Below are positions 54,785 through 63,077 of a DNA stretch of 64,000 bases, in pieces. The stretch's first letter is position 1, and the number at the start of each line of letters is the position of its first letter. The position numbers were made by a program, and so were the translations under genes. Source of the DNA: JAGTRP01 sp035255045 (GTDB taxonomy: Bacteria > Pseudomonadota > Gammaproteobacteria > Burkholderiales > Rhodocyclaceae); assembly GCA_035255045.1 (NCBI GenBank), contig DATFAA010000165.1, forward strand, positions 27,343-91,342. The letters run 5' to 3'. The notes beneath the pieces were generated by a model, which saw nothing but the letters and a program-made list of their open reading frames with translations, ran no database searches and was not told the DNA's origin.

Positions 54785-55882
54785 ATGACCAAGACTGTCC
54801 AGCCCAAGATGGGCGTTATCTTCAAGTCCTACGAACCGTTGTCGGCGATCCGCGCCTATGCGGCGCAAACCGAAGCATCCAATATGACCGGTGGCTTCTG
54901 GATCGCCGAAGCCTATCACTGGTTCCGCCAGTACGGCCTGGAGGCGCGGGGCTGCTTCACCACCTTGGCGGTTGTCTCCGAAGCGACCAAGACCATCCCC
55001 GTCGGCCTCGGCATCACTTCGCCGTACATGCGCCACCCGACCATCCAGGCGTCCGAGGCGGCCGCCATCGACGAGCTTTCCAACGGCCGCTTCATCATGG
55101 GTATCGGTGTCGGCAAGGTCGGCATCGAGTACCTGGAGTACGACATCGAGAAGATGCGCCCCGTCACGGTGCACCATGAGTCCATGGAGATCATGCGGCA
55201 CGTCTTCAGCGGCGACAAGTATTCCTACAAGGGGCAGCACTACGAGTCGTCCATGCCGGCTTTCGATCGCGCCAGCCGCGGCCTGCGCACCAGCATTCCC
55301 ATCTATGTCGGCGCCACGGGTCCTGGCATGCAGAAGCTGTCCGGCAAGGAAAGCGACGGCATGCTGCTCGCCGGCCTGACTTCCCCGGCCTTCGTGCGGT
55401 ACGCCATCGACAACATGAAGAAGGGCGCCGCCGACGTCGGCCGTGCCCTGCCGGACAGCTTCCCGGTAGGCGGCGTGATCCTGTGTGCCTGCTCCCGCGA
55501 CGGCGACAAGGCCCGCAACGCGACCCGCAGCTACACCGGCACCTACATCGTCAACAAGATCCGCAACATCAAGAACGACGTCATCCTCGCCGGCTCCGGC
55601 CTGCCCGACAGCGCCTGGGATCCGTTCCGCAAGGCCATCGCCGACGGCACCCAGGACAAGGTTACCCACCTGGTGACCGACGAGATGATGCGGCGCTTCA
55701 CCGTCATCTCCGGTACGCCGGAGGAGTGCCTGGAAATCACCCAGGAACTGGTGGATTCCGGCCTGAACCTGCCGCTGCTCGAGGTCGTTGGCCAGACCGT
55801 CGAAGACAACCTGGAGACCATTCGCCTGATGGGCGAGGAAGTTCTGCCCAAGCTCAAGCCCGGCCCTGCGGTCACGGCCTAA
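54785..55882 (+). CDS. LLM-class F420-dependent oxidoreductase
   Basis: 365 residues of the luciferase-like TIM-barrel family, in the branch of methylenetetrahydromethanopterin reductase (Mer) and other F420 enzymes: ITSPYMRHPTIQASEAAAID, LSNGRFIMGIGVGK, then PIYVGATGPGMQKLSG. Bacterial members use F420H2 or FMNH2; because all F420 synthesis genes are in this window and fbiC is three genes downstream in the same series, F420 is the likely cofactor. It may reduce an unsaturated ring or oxidise an alcohol or aldehyde. GGGAGC precedes ATG 54785. It is the first gene of the plus-strand series and probably the key pathway enzyme. Confidence 0.88.
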   Translation: MTKTVQPKMGVIFKSYEPLSAIRAYAAQTEASNMTGGFWIAEAYHWFRQYGLEARGCFTTLAVVSEATKTIPVGLGITSPYMRHPTIQASEAAAIDELSNGRFIMGIGVGKVGIEYLEYDIEKMRPVTVHHESMEIMRHVFSGDKYSYKGQHYESSMPAFDRASRGLRTSIPIYVGATGPGMQKLSGKESDGMLLAGLTSPAFVRYAIDNMKKGAADVGRALPDSFPVGGVILCACSRDGDKARNATRSYTGTYIVNKIRNIKNDVILAGSGLPDSAWDPFRKAIADGTQDKVTHLVTDEMMRRFTVISGTPEECLEITQELVDSGLNLPLLEVVGQTVEDNLETIRLMGEEVLPKLKPGPAVTA

Positions 55883-55946
55883 GTTGAATTGCATGTGCCG
55901 GGCGCCGGGCGCTCGGCACTGTTGAATGTCTAGCAGAGAGGTACAG

Positions 55947-56867
55947 ATGAAACTGGCAAGCTTTAAGATCAAATCGAGCGGCAAGTCGACCATTGGCGTG
56001 GTGCTGGCCGACGGCGGCTTTCTCGATCTGCACGGGGCGACCAATGGCGCCTTCCCGAATGCAATGATTCCCTTCCTTGAACTGGGCGGTCGGGCCATTG
56101 GCCGCGCCCGCGAGCTGGCCGCGCAAGCCGCTCTCGGCCAGTCCAACGTGATCTCTCCTGCCGACGTCGAATTGCAGGCGCCCGTGCCCCGGCCCGGAAA
56201 GATCATGCACACGTCGTGCAATTTCCCCGCCCACCTCTCTGAGCTGACCACCTGGAATGCGCCCGAGTGGCAGTCCCACAACTGGGGTGAATTCCACTTC
56301 GAGCATCCCACCGGCTTCCTGGAGGCGCCCTCCAGCGTTGTCCCCACCAATGCGTCGGTCAAGATTCCCCATTTCACCAAGCAGCTCGATTACGAAATCG
56401 AAGTCGGCATCATCATCGGCAAGAGGGCCTTCCGCGTCTCTCCGGAGGAGGCCCTTGACTATGTCGCCGGCCTCACCATTTTCAATGACCTTTCCGCCCG
56501 CGACATCCAGGCCCGTGAGCATTCCAACAAGGTCATCCTGCTCGGCAAGAGCTTCGACGGTTCCTGCCCCCTGGGCCCGCACCTGGTGACCCTGGACGAG
56601 GTCGGCGATGTGAACAACCTCGGCATGGTGCTGACCCTCAACGGCGAGGAGCGCCAGAAATCCAACACCGGCAATGTGCATTACAAGATCGCCGACATGG
56701 TGTCCTGGTGGTCCAACATCACCCTGGAGCCGGGCGACGTGATCACGTCCGGGAGCCCGCCGGGGGTCATCGCCGGCAGCAAGAATCCGCAATACCTCAA
56801 GAACGGCGACCGCATCGACTGCAACGTCGACAAGCTCGGCACGCTGACGACTTTCATCGTCGAATAA
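55947..56867 (+). CDS. Fumarylacetoacetase-family hydrolase
   Basis: 306 residues. The FAH-type catalytic domain is recognisable: KIMHTSCNF, then LDYEIEVGIIIGK with the metal-binding Glu pair, GLTIFNDLSARDIQ, and SGSPPGVIAG. Relatives hydrolyse acylpyruvates, decarboxylate or hydrate 2-oxo-diene acids in aromatic catabolism. AGAGAGG precedes ATG 55947, and it follows the LLM gene by 64 bases. Its usual role suggests a ring-opened beta-diketo or oxo-enoic acid as intermediate. Confidence 0.9.
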   Translation: MKLASFKIKSSGKSTIGVVLADGGFLDLHGATNGAFPNAMIPFLELGGRAIGRARELAAQAALGQSNVISPADVELQAPVPRPGKIMHTSCNFPAHLSELTTWNAPEWQSHNWGEFHFEHPTGFLEAPSSVVPTNASVKIPHFTKQLDYEIEVGIIIGKRAFRVSPEEALDYVAGLTIFNDLSARDIQAREHSNKVILLGKSFDGSCPLGPHLVTLDEVGDVNNLGMVLTLNGEERQKSNTGNVHYKIADMVSWWSNITLEPGDVITSGSPPGVIAGSKNPQYLKNGDRIDCNVDKLGTLTTFIVE

Positions 56868-56883
56868 TCGGACGAGGCAATCC

Positions 56884-58155
56884 ATGGCAAACCAAGTTTC
56901 CAATGATGTGGTCAAGAAGGCGACCGATCTCATCGACCGCGACCGCCTGGTCAATCTGACCATCGATCTCACCAACATCCCCAGCCCCACCGGCTTCGAG
57001 GGGGACGTCGCCCGCGCCTATCACCAGGTCCTGCAGGGCGCCGGCTTCGACGCCACCCTGCAGCCCATCGGCGACGATCGCTACAACGCCATCGGCCGCC
57101 TGCAGGGTCAAGGCGGCGGCAAGTCCCTCATGTTCAACGGCCACCTGGATACGTCCTTCGGCCCGGAACAGGCCCACCGCGGCATCGGCTACCAGTGCAA
57201 GGGCACCCTGGTGGACAACGAGTGGATCTACGGCATGGGCTCCTTCAACATGAAGTTCGCCCTGGCCAACTATGTGGCCGCCGTCGAGGCCATCCGCAAG
57301 GCCGGCATCAAGCTGGGCGGCGACGTGGTCATCGCCGCCGTCGCCGGCGAGATCGAAAAGGCGCCGGTGAACGAATATGAAGGCCGCCAGTACCAGGGCT
57401 ATGGGGTCGGCACCAAGTACGCCATCACCCATGGCGCTGTTGCCGACTACTGCATCCTCGGCGAACCGACCAACATGATGCTGATTCCCCGGCATTGCGG
57501 CACCACCTGGATCAAGATCACCGTGCCGGGTCAGCTGATCCACACCGCCTGGTCCCAGCTCGATCGCAATGCCATCAACAAGGCCCGTGTGGTTCTGGAT
57601 GCCATCCACAAGTGGATTCCCCAGTACTGCGAGCGCAACCGGGTCGGCGACTTCCAGCCGCGGGTGAACGTCTCCGCCATCGAAGGCGGCTGGCCCTGGC
57701 GCGGGGCGCGCACTCCGGACAACTGCGTCATCTACCTGGATGTGCGGACCCTTCCCGACGTCCTGCCGGTGCAGGCCTTCAACGAGGTGCGCCAGCTCAT
57801 CAAGGACGTGGTCAAGGCCAATCCCAATCTCGAAGGCACCAAGGCCGAGGTCTTCCTTTCCGCCCCAGGGACGTCCATTCCGGACGATCACGACCTGGTC
57901 GCGAACATCATCTCCGCCCATACCAACCAGCTGGGACAGGCGCCGAAGATGGGTGTCGAGACCTGGTACAGCGATGCAGCCCACATGAACCGCTATGGCA
58001 TCCCGACGGTGAACTACGGTTCCGCGGGGCGGATCCGCACGGGTGGCGGCGGTTTCTCCACCCAGCAAGGGGAACACGTGCATATCGGGGACATGGTGGA
58101 CATCGTCAAGGTGTACATCGAGGTCATCCTGAACCTGTGCGGCGTGGCGGAGTAA
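56884..58155 (+). CDS. M20-family-like protein with altered metal-binding residues
   Basis: 423 residues of the ArgE/DapE/M20 fold. His87 and Asp89 in LMFNGHLDTSF are present, but the bridging Asp of the usual GxGxxDMK motif is Asn122 in GMGSFNMKF, and the Glu-Glu pair is Glu156-Ile157 in AVAGEIEKAP, so only part of the two-metal site remains; the lid domain and a C-terminal HVHIGD with a likely metal His are kept. It could be a one-metal amidase, a hydrolase with shifted ligands, or a binding protein. It follows the FAH-family gene by 16 bases. In this context it should act on an amide or N-acyl intermediate (inference). Confidence 0.82.
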   Translation: MANQVSNDVVKKATDLIDRDRLVNLTIDLTNIPSPTGFEGDVARAYHQVLQGAGFDATLQPIGDDRYNAIGRLQGQGGGKSLMFNGHLDTSFGPEQAHRGIGYQCKGTLVDNEWIYGMGSFNMKFALANYVAAVEAIRKAGIKLGGDVVIAAVAGEIEKAPVNEYEGRQYQGYGVGTKYAITHGAVADYCILGEPTNMMLIPRHCGTTWIKITVPGQLIHTAWSQLDRNAINKARVVLDAIHKWIPQYCERNRVGDFQPRVNVSAIEGGWPWRGARTPDNCVIYLDVRTLPDVLPVQAFNEVRQLIKDVVKANPNLEGTKAEVFLSAPGTSIPDDHDLVANIISAHTNQLGQAPKMGVETWYSDAAHMNRYGIPTVNYGSAGRIRTGGGGFSTQQGEHVHIGDMVDIVKVYIEVILNLCGVAE

Positions 58156-58221
58156 GGGCAGGCGAGTGATGAAGTCGAAGTGGCGGGTGTTTTTCAAAGT
58201 CGAAATGGAGCCTAGCAAAGC

Positions 58222-60612
58222 ATGAATCAGCATATCTACCGTCTGCTCGACGCAGGTCGGCCCGATGCCCGGAGTGCATTGGCTCTGGCCGATTGCGATA
58301 AGCTTGAAACCCTGCAGCTGTCTGCTGCCCGGATTCGCGACCGCGGCCACGGATCCATCATTACCTACTCGCCCAAGGTCTTCATCCCGCTCACCCAGCT
58401 TTGCCGGAATGTCTGCCACTACTGCACCTTCGCCAAGGTGCCGTCGGCGGGCATTCCCCTCTACATGGCGGCCGAGCAGGTGCTGGAAATCGCCCGGGCC
58501 GGCGCCCGCGCCGGCTGCCACGAAGCTCTCTTCACCCTGGGCGACAAGCCTGAGCTGAGGTATCCGGCAGCCCGCGAGGCCCTGCGTGCCCTCGGGCACG
58601 AGTCGACCCTGTCCTACGTGGCGGAGATGGCCCGGCTGGTCCATGCGGAAACCGGGCTCCTGCCCCATGTCAATGCCGGAGTCATGGATGTAGACGAGCT
58701 GCTGAATCTGCGGGCGGTTTCCGTATCCCAGGGACTGATGCTCGAGTCCACCGCCGACCGCCTGTGCGAGGCCGGCGGGCCGCACTACGGCTCACCGGAC
58801 AAGGTGCCGGCCGCACGGCTGGCCACGATCGCGGCGGCCGGCGAACTCAAGATCCCGTTTACCTCCGGCATCCTCATCGGCCTGGGCGAAACCCGGCAGG
58901 AGCGCATCGAGGCGCTACTGGCTCTGCGCGATCTCTCCGACCGGTACGGACACATCCAGGAAATCATCATCCAGAACTTCCGTCGCAAGCCCGACACGAA
59001 GATGGCCGACGCGGAAGAGCCCTCCCTTGACGACTTGTGCTGGACCATCGCCGTCGCCCGCATCATTTTCGGGCCGGAGGCCAATATCCAGGCCCCGCCG
59101 AATCTGTCGCCCGATGCTGTCGGCGAACTGATCCGTTCGGGCATCAACGACCTTGGCGGCGTGTCGCCCATCACCCGGGACCACGTCAATCCGGAGGCGC
59201 CCTGGCCCCACCTGAAGCAACTGGAGCGGGAAACCGAGAGTGCCGGCAAGTCCCTGGTGCCGCGGCTGCCCATATATCCCGAACTCCTGAAGGACCTGCC
59301 GGCTTGGGTCGATCCCGCACTGCAGTCGGCGGTGCGCCACCGTGTCGATGCCGCCGGTTTTCCCCGCACCGACAACTGGTTGGCGGGGGCCAGCAACGAG
59401 CCGCCGTCGCTGCCGAGTTTTCCGCCGGTGGCTCATCTCCACTACTTCCTGGGGAGCGAGATGTACCGCACGGTGGAGCGGGCCGTGCGCGGCGCGAGCC
59501 TCAACGAGGCGGAGATCACCAACCTGTTCAGCGCCCGCGGCGGCGATTTCCGCTTCATCTGCGCCGCTGCCGACGAGTTGCGGATTTCGACCAACGGCAG
59601 CGTCGTCACCTATGTGCCGAACTGCAACATCAACTACACCAATATCTGCTCGCACAGCTGCCAATTCTGTGCCTTCGCCAAAGGCCGCTCCACGGCGGAT
59701 CTGCGCGGCAAGGCCTACGACCTGTCCCTGGGCGACATCCAGAGCAAAGTGATCGAGGCGTGGAAGCGCGGCGCCATCGAGGTGTGCCTGCAAGGCGGCA
59801 TCCATCCGGCCTACACCGGACAGACCTATCTGGACATCTGCCATGCGGTCAAGGCGGTATGCCCCGAAATGCACATCCACGCCTTCTCCCCGCTGGAGGT
59901 GTGGCATGGGGCCACGACCCTCGGCATGCCGCTGCGCGAGTTCCTGACGGAACTGAAGGCGGCCGGTCTTGGCTCCCTTCCCGGTACCGCCGCGGAAATC
60001 CTGGACGACGAGGTGCGCAAAGTCCTGTGCCCCGACAAGATCACGGTGGACCAATGGCAGGAAGTCATGCGCAGTGCCCATGCCGTCGGCCTGCAGAGCA
60101 CGGCCACGATCATGTACGGCCATATCGAGCAGCCGGTCCATTGGGCGCGGCACCTGCTCCACATCAGGAATGTGCAGGAGGAAACCGGTGGCTTCACCGA
60201 ATTCGTGCCGCTCCCGTTCGTCCATATGGAAGCGCCCCTCTACAGGCGGAACCTGGCGCGCCGCGGCCCCACCTTCCGGGAGGCGGTCCTGATGCATGCC
60301 ATCGGCCGCATGGTTCTGAACCCAGTGATCAAGAACATCCAGACGTCCTGGGTCAAGATGGGTCTGCAGGGCGTATTGACCTGCCTTCAGGCCGGGGCGA
60401 ACGACCTGGGCGGCACCCTGATGAACGAAAGCATCGGCCGGTCGGCGGGTGCCAAGCATGGGCAGGAGATGACCACCGCCGAACTGGATGCGCTCGTCAA
60501 GTCGATCGGGCGGAATCCCGTTCAGCGCAGCACGCTCTACGCAGAAGTGGCGCGCCGGCCGTACCGCGCCCGCTTCGAGATCGAGTCCGGCCGCGTCGCA
60601 CAGTGCAACTGA
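58222..60612 (+). CDS. fbiC: FO synthase, CofG-CofH fusion
   Basis: 796 residues with two radical SAM domains. The N-terminal CofG half has Cys61, Cys65, Cys68 in CRNVCHYCTFAK, and the C-terminal CofH half has Cys476, Cys480, Cys483 in CSHSCQFCAFAKG. Together they join tyrosine and 5-amino-6-ribitylaminouracil into Fo, the F420 chromophore. The fusion is the actinobacterial/proteobacterial FbiC layout; archaea and others keep separate CofG and CofH. Both active sites look intact. It is embedded among the catabolic genes 20 kb from cofCDE, so F420 is made in step with the pathway. Confidence 0.97.
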   Translation: MNQHIYRLLDAGRPDARSALALADCDKLETLQLSAARIRDRGHGSIITYSPKVFIPLTQLCRNVCHYCTFAKVPSAGIPLYMAAEQVLEIARAGARAGCHEALFTLGDKPELRYPAAREALRALGHESTLSYVAEMARLVHAETGLLPHVNAGVMDVDELLNLRAVSVSQGLMLESTADRLCEAGGPHYGSPDKVPAARLATIAAAGELKIPFTSGILIGLGETRQERIEALLALRDLSDRYGHIQEIIIQNFRRKPDTKMADAEEPSLDDLCWTIAVARIIFGPEANIQAPPNLSPDAVGELIRSGINDLGGVSPITRDHVNPEAPWPHLKQLERETESAGKSLVPRLPIYPELLKDLPAWVDPALQSAVRHRVDAAGFPRTDNWLAGASNEPPSLPSFPPVAHLHYFLGSEMYRTVERAVRGASLNEAEITNLFSARGGDFRFICAAADELRISTNGSVVTYVPNCNINYTNICSHSCQFCAFAKGRSTADLRGKAYDLSLGDIQSKVIEAWKRGAIEVCLQGGIHPAYTGQTYLDICHAVKAVCPEMHIHAFSPLEVWHGATTLGMPLREFLTELKAAGLGSLPGTAAEILDDEVRKVLCPDKITVDQWQEVMRSAHAVGLQSTATIMYGHIEQPVHWARHLLHIRNVQEETGGFTEFVPLPFVHMEAPLYRRNLARRGPTFREAVLMHAIGRMVLNPVIKNIQTSWVKMGLQGVLTCLQAGANDLGGTLMNESIGRSAGAKHGQEMTTAELDALVKSIGRNPVQRSTLYAEVARRPYRARFEIESGRVAQCN

Positions 60613-60679
60613 GACACCCAATATGCCAACGCCACGAAGTGGCGGTGGGCCGCTTAAACCAAACAGGGAGATTCGCCAC

Positions 60680-61522
60680 ATGAACGATCAAGCGGTCGTC
60701 CAGTCCATGAACGATCATTCGTTCGTCGATCTTCTGTCGAAGATCAAGATTCATGACCTCGGCCAGGCCTACTGGCCTGGCATGCCGGTCCATCCCTTTG
60801 ATCCGCCGTTCCAGTTTTTCCTCTACCGATATCACGAGTACGTCCGGAAGTCGTTCGACGAAATGGGCATCGAGCCCGGTTTTTCGGACGCCATCAGCCT
60901 CGTCGTCACTTCGATGCATTCCGGCACCCACTTCGATGCGCCGATCCACATGTCCCAGGATCTGAAGGTGCAGGGCATCGATGTGACGCCCTACCAGCGG
61001 GATACGGGCTTCGTTAACCTTCCCGAGCCGCTCCATTCCATGGAAAAGGTGCCGCCCCTGGTGCTGCGCGCCGTTCTTCTGGATATCCCTGCCTACAAGG
61101 GCCTGGACGTCCTGCCCGAGCGCTATGCCATCACCCCCGGTGACCTGGAAGGGGCGGCGGGGAAGCAGGGGGTCAAGATCAACAAGGGCGACTGCATTCT
61201 CGTGCGCACGGGTTACGGCCGCTTTTTCGAAACCGACCGGGACACGTATCTGAACAAGTGGGCCGGACTCAGCGACGATGGCGCCCGCTGGGTGGCGTCG
61301 CGTCAGCCTGGCCTCGTCGGCATAGACAACCTGTCCCTGGGAGTGCCCGCCCCCTTCGCCAGTCATCGCATCATTCTCGTGGAGAACGGTATCTACGTGA
61401 TGAAGAGCCTGACGCTGGAGAGCCTGGCGGCGGGCAGGAATTATGTCAGTACGGTGATCGTGCTGCCCCTGAAGATCAAGGGTGGCGAAGCTTCGCTGAT
61501 CCGACCCATTGCAATCGTATGA
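60680..61522 (+). CDS. Cyclase-family (kynurenine formamidase/isatin hydrolase-like) hydrolase
   Basis: 280 residues. The metal motif HSGTHFDAPIHM is diagnostic of the cyclase/KynB-type family, which includes kynurenine formamidase, isatin hydrolase and polyketide cyclases. A start at 60680 with GGGAG nine bases upstream is used. Members hydrolyse amide or lactam bonds, and ring opening of a lactam or lactone would fit. It lies 67 bases after fbiC and 26 before the DRE-TIM gene. Confidence 0.9.
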   Translation: MNDQAVVQSMNDHSFVDLLSKIKIHDLGQAYWPGMPVHPFDPPFQFFLYRYHEYVRKSFDEMGIEPGFSDAISLVVTSMHSGTHFDAPIHMSQDLKVQGIDVTPYQRDTGFVNLPEPLHSMEKVPPLVLRAVLLDIPAYKGLDVLPERYAITPGDLEGAAGKQGVKINKGDCILVRTGYGRFFETDRDTYLNKWAGLSDDGARWVASRQPGLVGIDNLSLGVPAPFASHRIILVENGIYVMKSLTLESLAAGRNYVSTVIVLPLKIKGGEASLIRPIAIV

Positions 61523-61548
61523 ATCGCTGAACTCACTGAGGTGCCCAA

Positions 61549-62781
61549 ATGACCAAGAGGTATTCCGTTTCTCCCGACCTGATCTGGACCGGCCACATCA
61601 ACCAGCGGCCGGAAGTCCTGGACGGCTTTGACCGGACGAAGACGGTTCGTTTCTACGACACGACCCTGCGGGATGGAGAGCAGGCCGTGGGTGTGGTTTT
61701 TTCGGCCGATGCCAAGTTCGAGATCGCCTGCCAGCTCAACGAGTTGGGCATCGGGCGCATCGAATCCGGATTCCCCCGTGTTTCGGAAGAGGACACGGAA
61801 GCCGTGCGGCGCATCCTCGCCACCGATCTCCAGTCCGAGGTATGGGGATTTTCCCGGGCGGTAAAGGCCGACATCGACGCCCACATCGCTCTGGGAACCA
61901 AGGCGGTGCTGATCGAAATCGCCACCAGCGACGCCAAGATCAAGGCCTATGGCTTTACCCGTGAAACGGTCATCACCCGGCTGACCGAGGCCATCCGCCA
62001 CGCCAGGGCCCATGGGATGCGCGTCAATTTCTTCCCGGTCGACAGCACCCGATCCGACCTGGCCTACCTCGAGACGGTATATCGGGCGGCCATCGATGCA
62101 GGGGCCGAGGAGGTGTCGGTCGTCGACACCATCGGAGCATGCGCTCCGGAGGCGGTCGAGTTCCTGATCCGGAAAGTCGCCGAATGGGTCGGGCCGGAGG
62201 TGCCGATCCATTGGCACGGCCACAACGACTTCGGCCTGGCGACTGCGGCGGCAATCGCCGCGGTGCGCGGGGGCGCCACCTGGATCCAGGGAACGATCAA
62301 CGGCATGGGCGAGCGCGCCGGCAATGCGGACATCTGCGAAGTGGCCCTGGCTCTCCAGTGCCTCTACAACGTGCCGGTGGAGATGGATCTCGCCAAGGCC
62401 CGCCGCGTTTCCGAAACCGTGCGCAAGGCTGGCGGATATACGGTGGATCGCTGGAAGCCGGTGGTCGGGGAAGCGCTGTTCGTCCGTGAAAGCGGCGCCG
62501 TCGCCGCCCAGTTTCACATGCCGGATGCCATCGAGCCCTATTCTTCCGCGATCGTGACGGCGCAACGGGGCATCGTGCTCGGCAAGAAGAGCGGTCTCTC
62601 CAATATCGAAATCAAGCTGAAGGAACTGGGGCTGTCCGTGGCCGAGGACAAGATGTCGCTCCTGCTGCAGAGGGTCAAGGAATTGTCGACCCGGGAGCAC
62701 CGGCTGGTGACCGATGAGGAGTTCCGAGGATTCGTGGCGGCCGTGTCGGATGGAAGCAAGGCGTCTTGCTGCGCTGCCTGA
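61549..62781 (+). CDS. Homocitrate-synthase/isopropylmalate-synthase-like DRE-TIM enzyme
   Basis: 410 residues. RFYDTTLRDGEQAVG near residue 34 carries the catalytic Arg41, Asp42 and Glu44; the HWHGHNDFGLATAA histidines bind the metal, and NGMGERAGNAD is the C-terminal family signature. The C-terminal regulatory domain of LeuA is missing, so the closest types are homocitrate, citramalate or re-citrate synthases and related lyases. Nitrogen-fixation genes are absent, so it is not obviously NifV. Here it may condense an acyl-CoA with a 2-oxo acid formed by the pathway (or the reverse). The series ends after this gene. Confidence 0.88.
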   Translation: MTKRYSVSPDLIWTGHINQRPEVLDGFDRTKTVRFYDTTLRDGEQAVGVVFSADAKFEIACQLNELGIGRIESGFPRVSEEDTEAVRRILATDLQSEVWGFSRAVKADIDAHIALGTKAVLIEIATSDAKIKAYGFTRETVITRLTEAIRHARAHGMRVNFFPVDSTRSDLAYLETVYRAAIDAGAEEVSVVDTIGACAPEAVEFLIRKVAEWVGPEVPIHWHGHNDFGLATAAAIAAVRGGATWIQGTINGMGERAGNADICEVALALQCLYNVPVEMDLAKARRVSETVRKAGGYTVDRWKPVVGEALFVRESGAVAAQFHMPDAIEPYSSAIVTAQRGIVLGKKSGLSNIEIKLKELGLSVAEDKMSLLLQRVKELSTREHRLVTDEEFRGFVAAVSDGSKASCCAA

Positions 62782-62901
62782 GACCGCCTCCACTGGATAA
62801 GCGGAGGGCGTGGGGTTCCTGGAGCCGGGTGAGGACTGTTGGAGGGAGCGCAGCAAGGGAGTTCCGCAGCCCTGCGGGAGGAGTTCCACGCCTGACGGAG
62901 C

Positions 62902-62940
62902 GACCGCTTGTTTCTTGGGTTCCATATGAAGCGGTCTTTT
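62902..62940 (+). terminator. Probable terminator of the catabolic series
   Basis: GACCGCTT pairs with AAGCGGTC over eight bases across a 19-base loop and is followed by TTTT. The long loop makes it weaker than other terminators here, but its position 120 bases after the last gene is suitable. Confidence 0.6.
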
Positions 62941-63026
62941 GATCCGGTCGGGCGTTTGAACTAAGCTGTGATACTGGCAGGAAAACAATAAAGAATGGCC
63001 AAGACTGGCCGTCTACGAGACAAGCA

Positions 63027-63056
63027 GGGAGCCACCGACATCCGCCGGTGGCTCCC
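63027..63056 (+). promoter_or_regulatory. Leader hairpin directly before the araC-2 ribosome site
   Basis: An 11-base stem (GGGAGCCACCG with CGGTGGCTCCC) around eight bases ends four bases before the AAGGAGG ribosome site of the second AraC gene. The stem sequence differs from the one before araC-1, but its location relative to the ribosome site is the same. Confidence 0.6.
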
Positions 63057-63077
63057 CAAAAAGGAGGAGATGAAGTC

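Noticed and set aside
61549..62781. Assignment as NifV
   Set aside because: Sequence is homocitrate-synthase-like, but there are no nitrogen fixation genes in the window and the context is catabolic.
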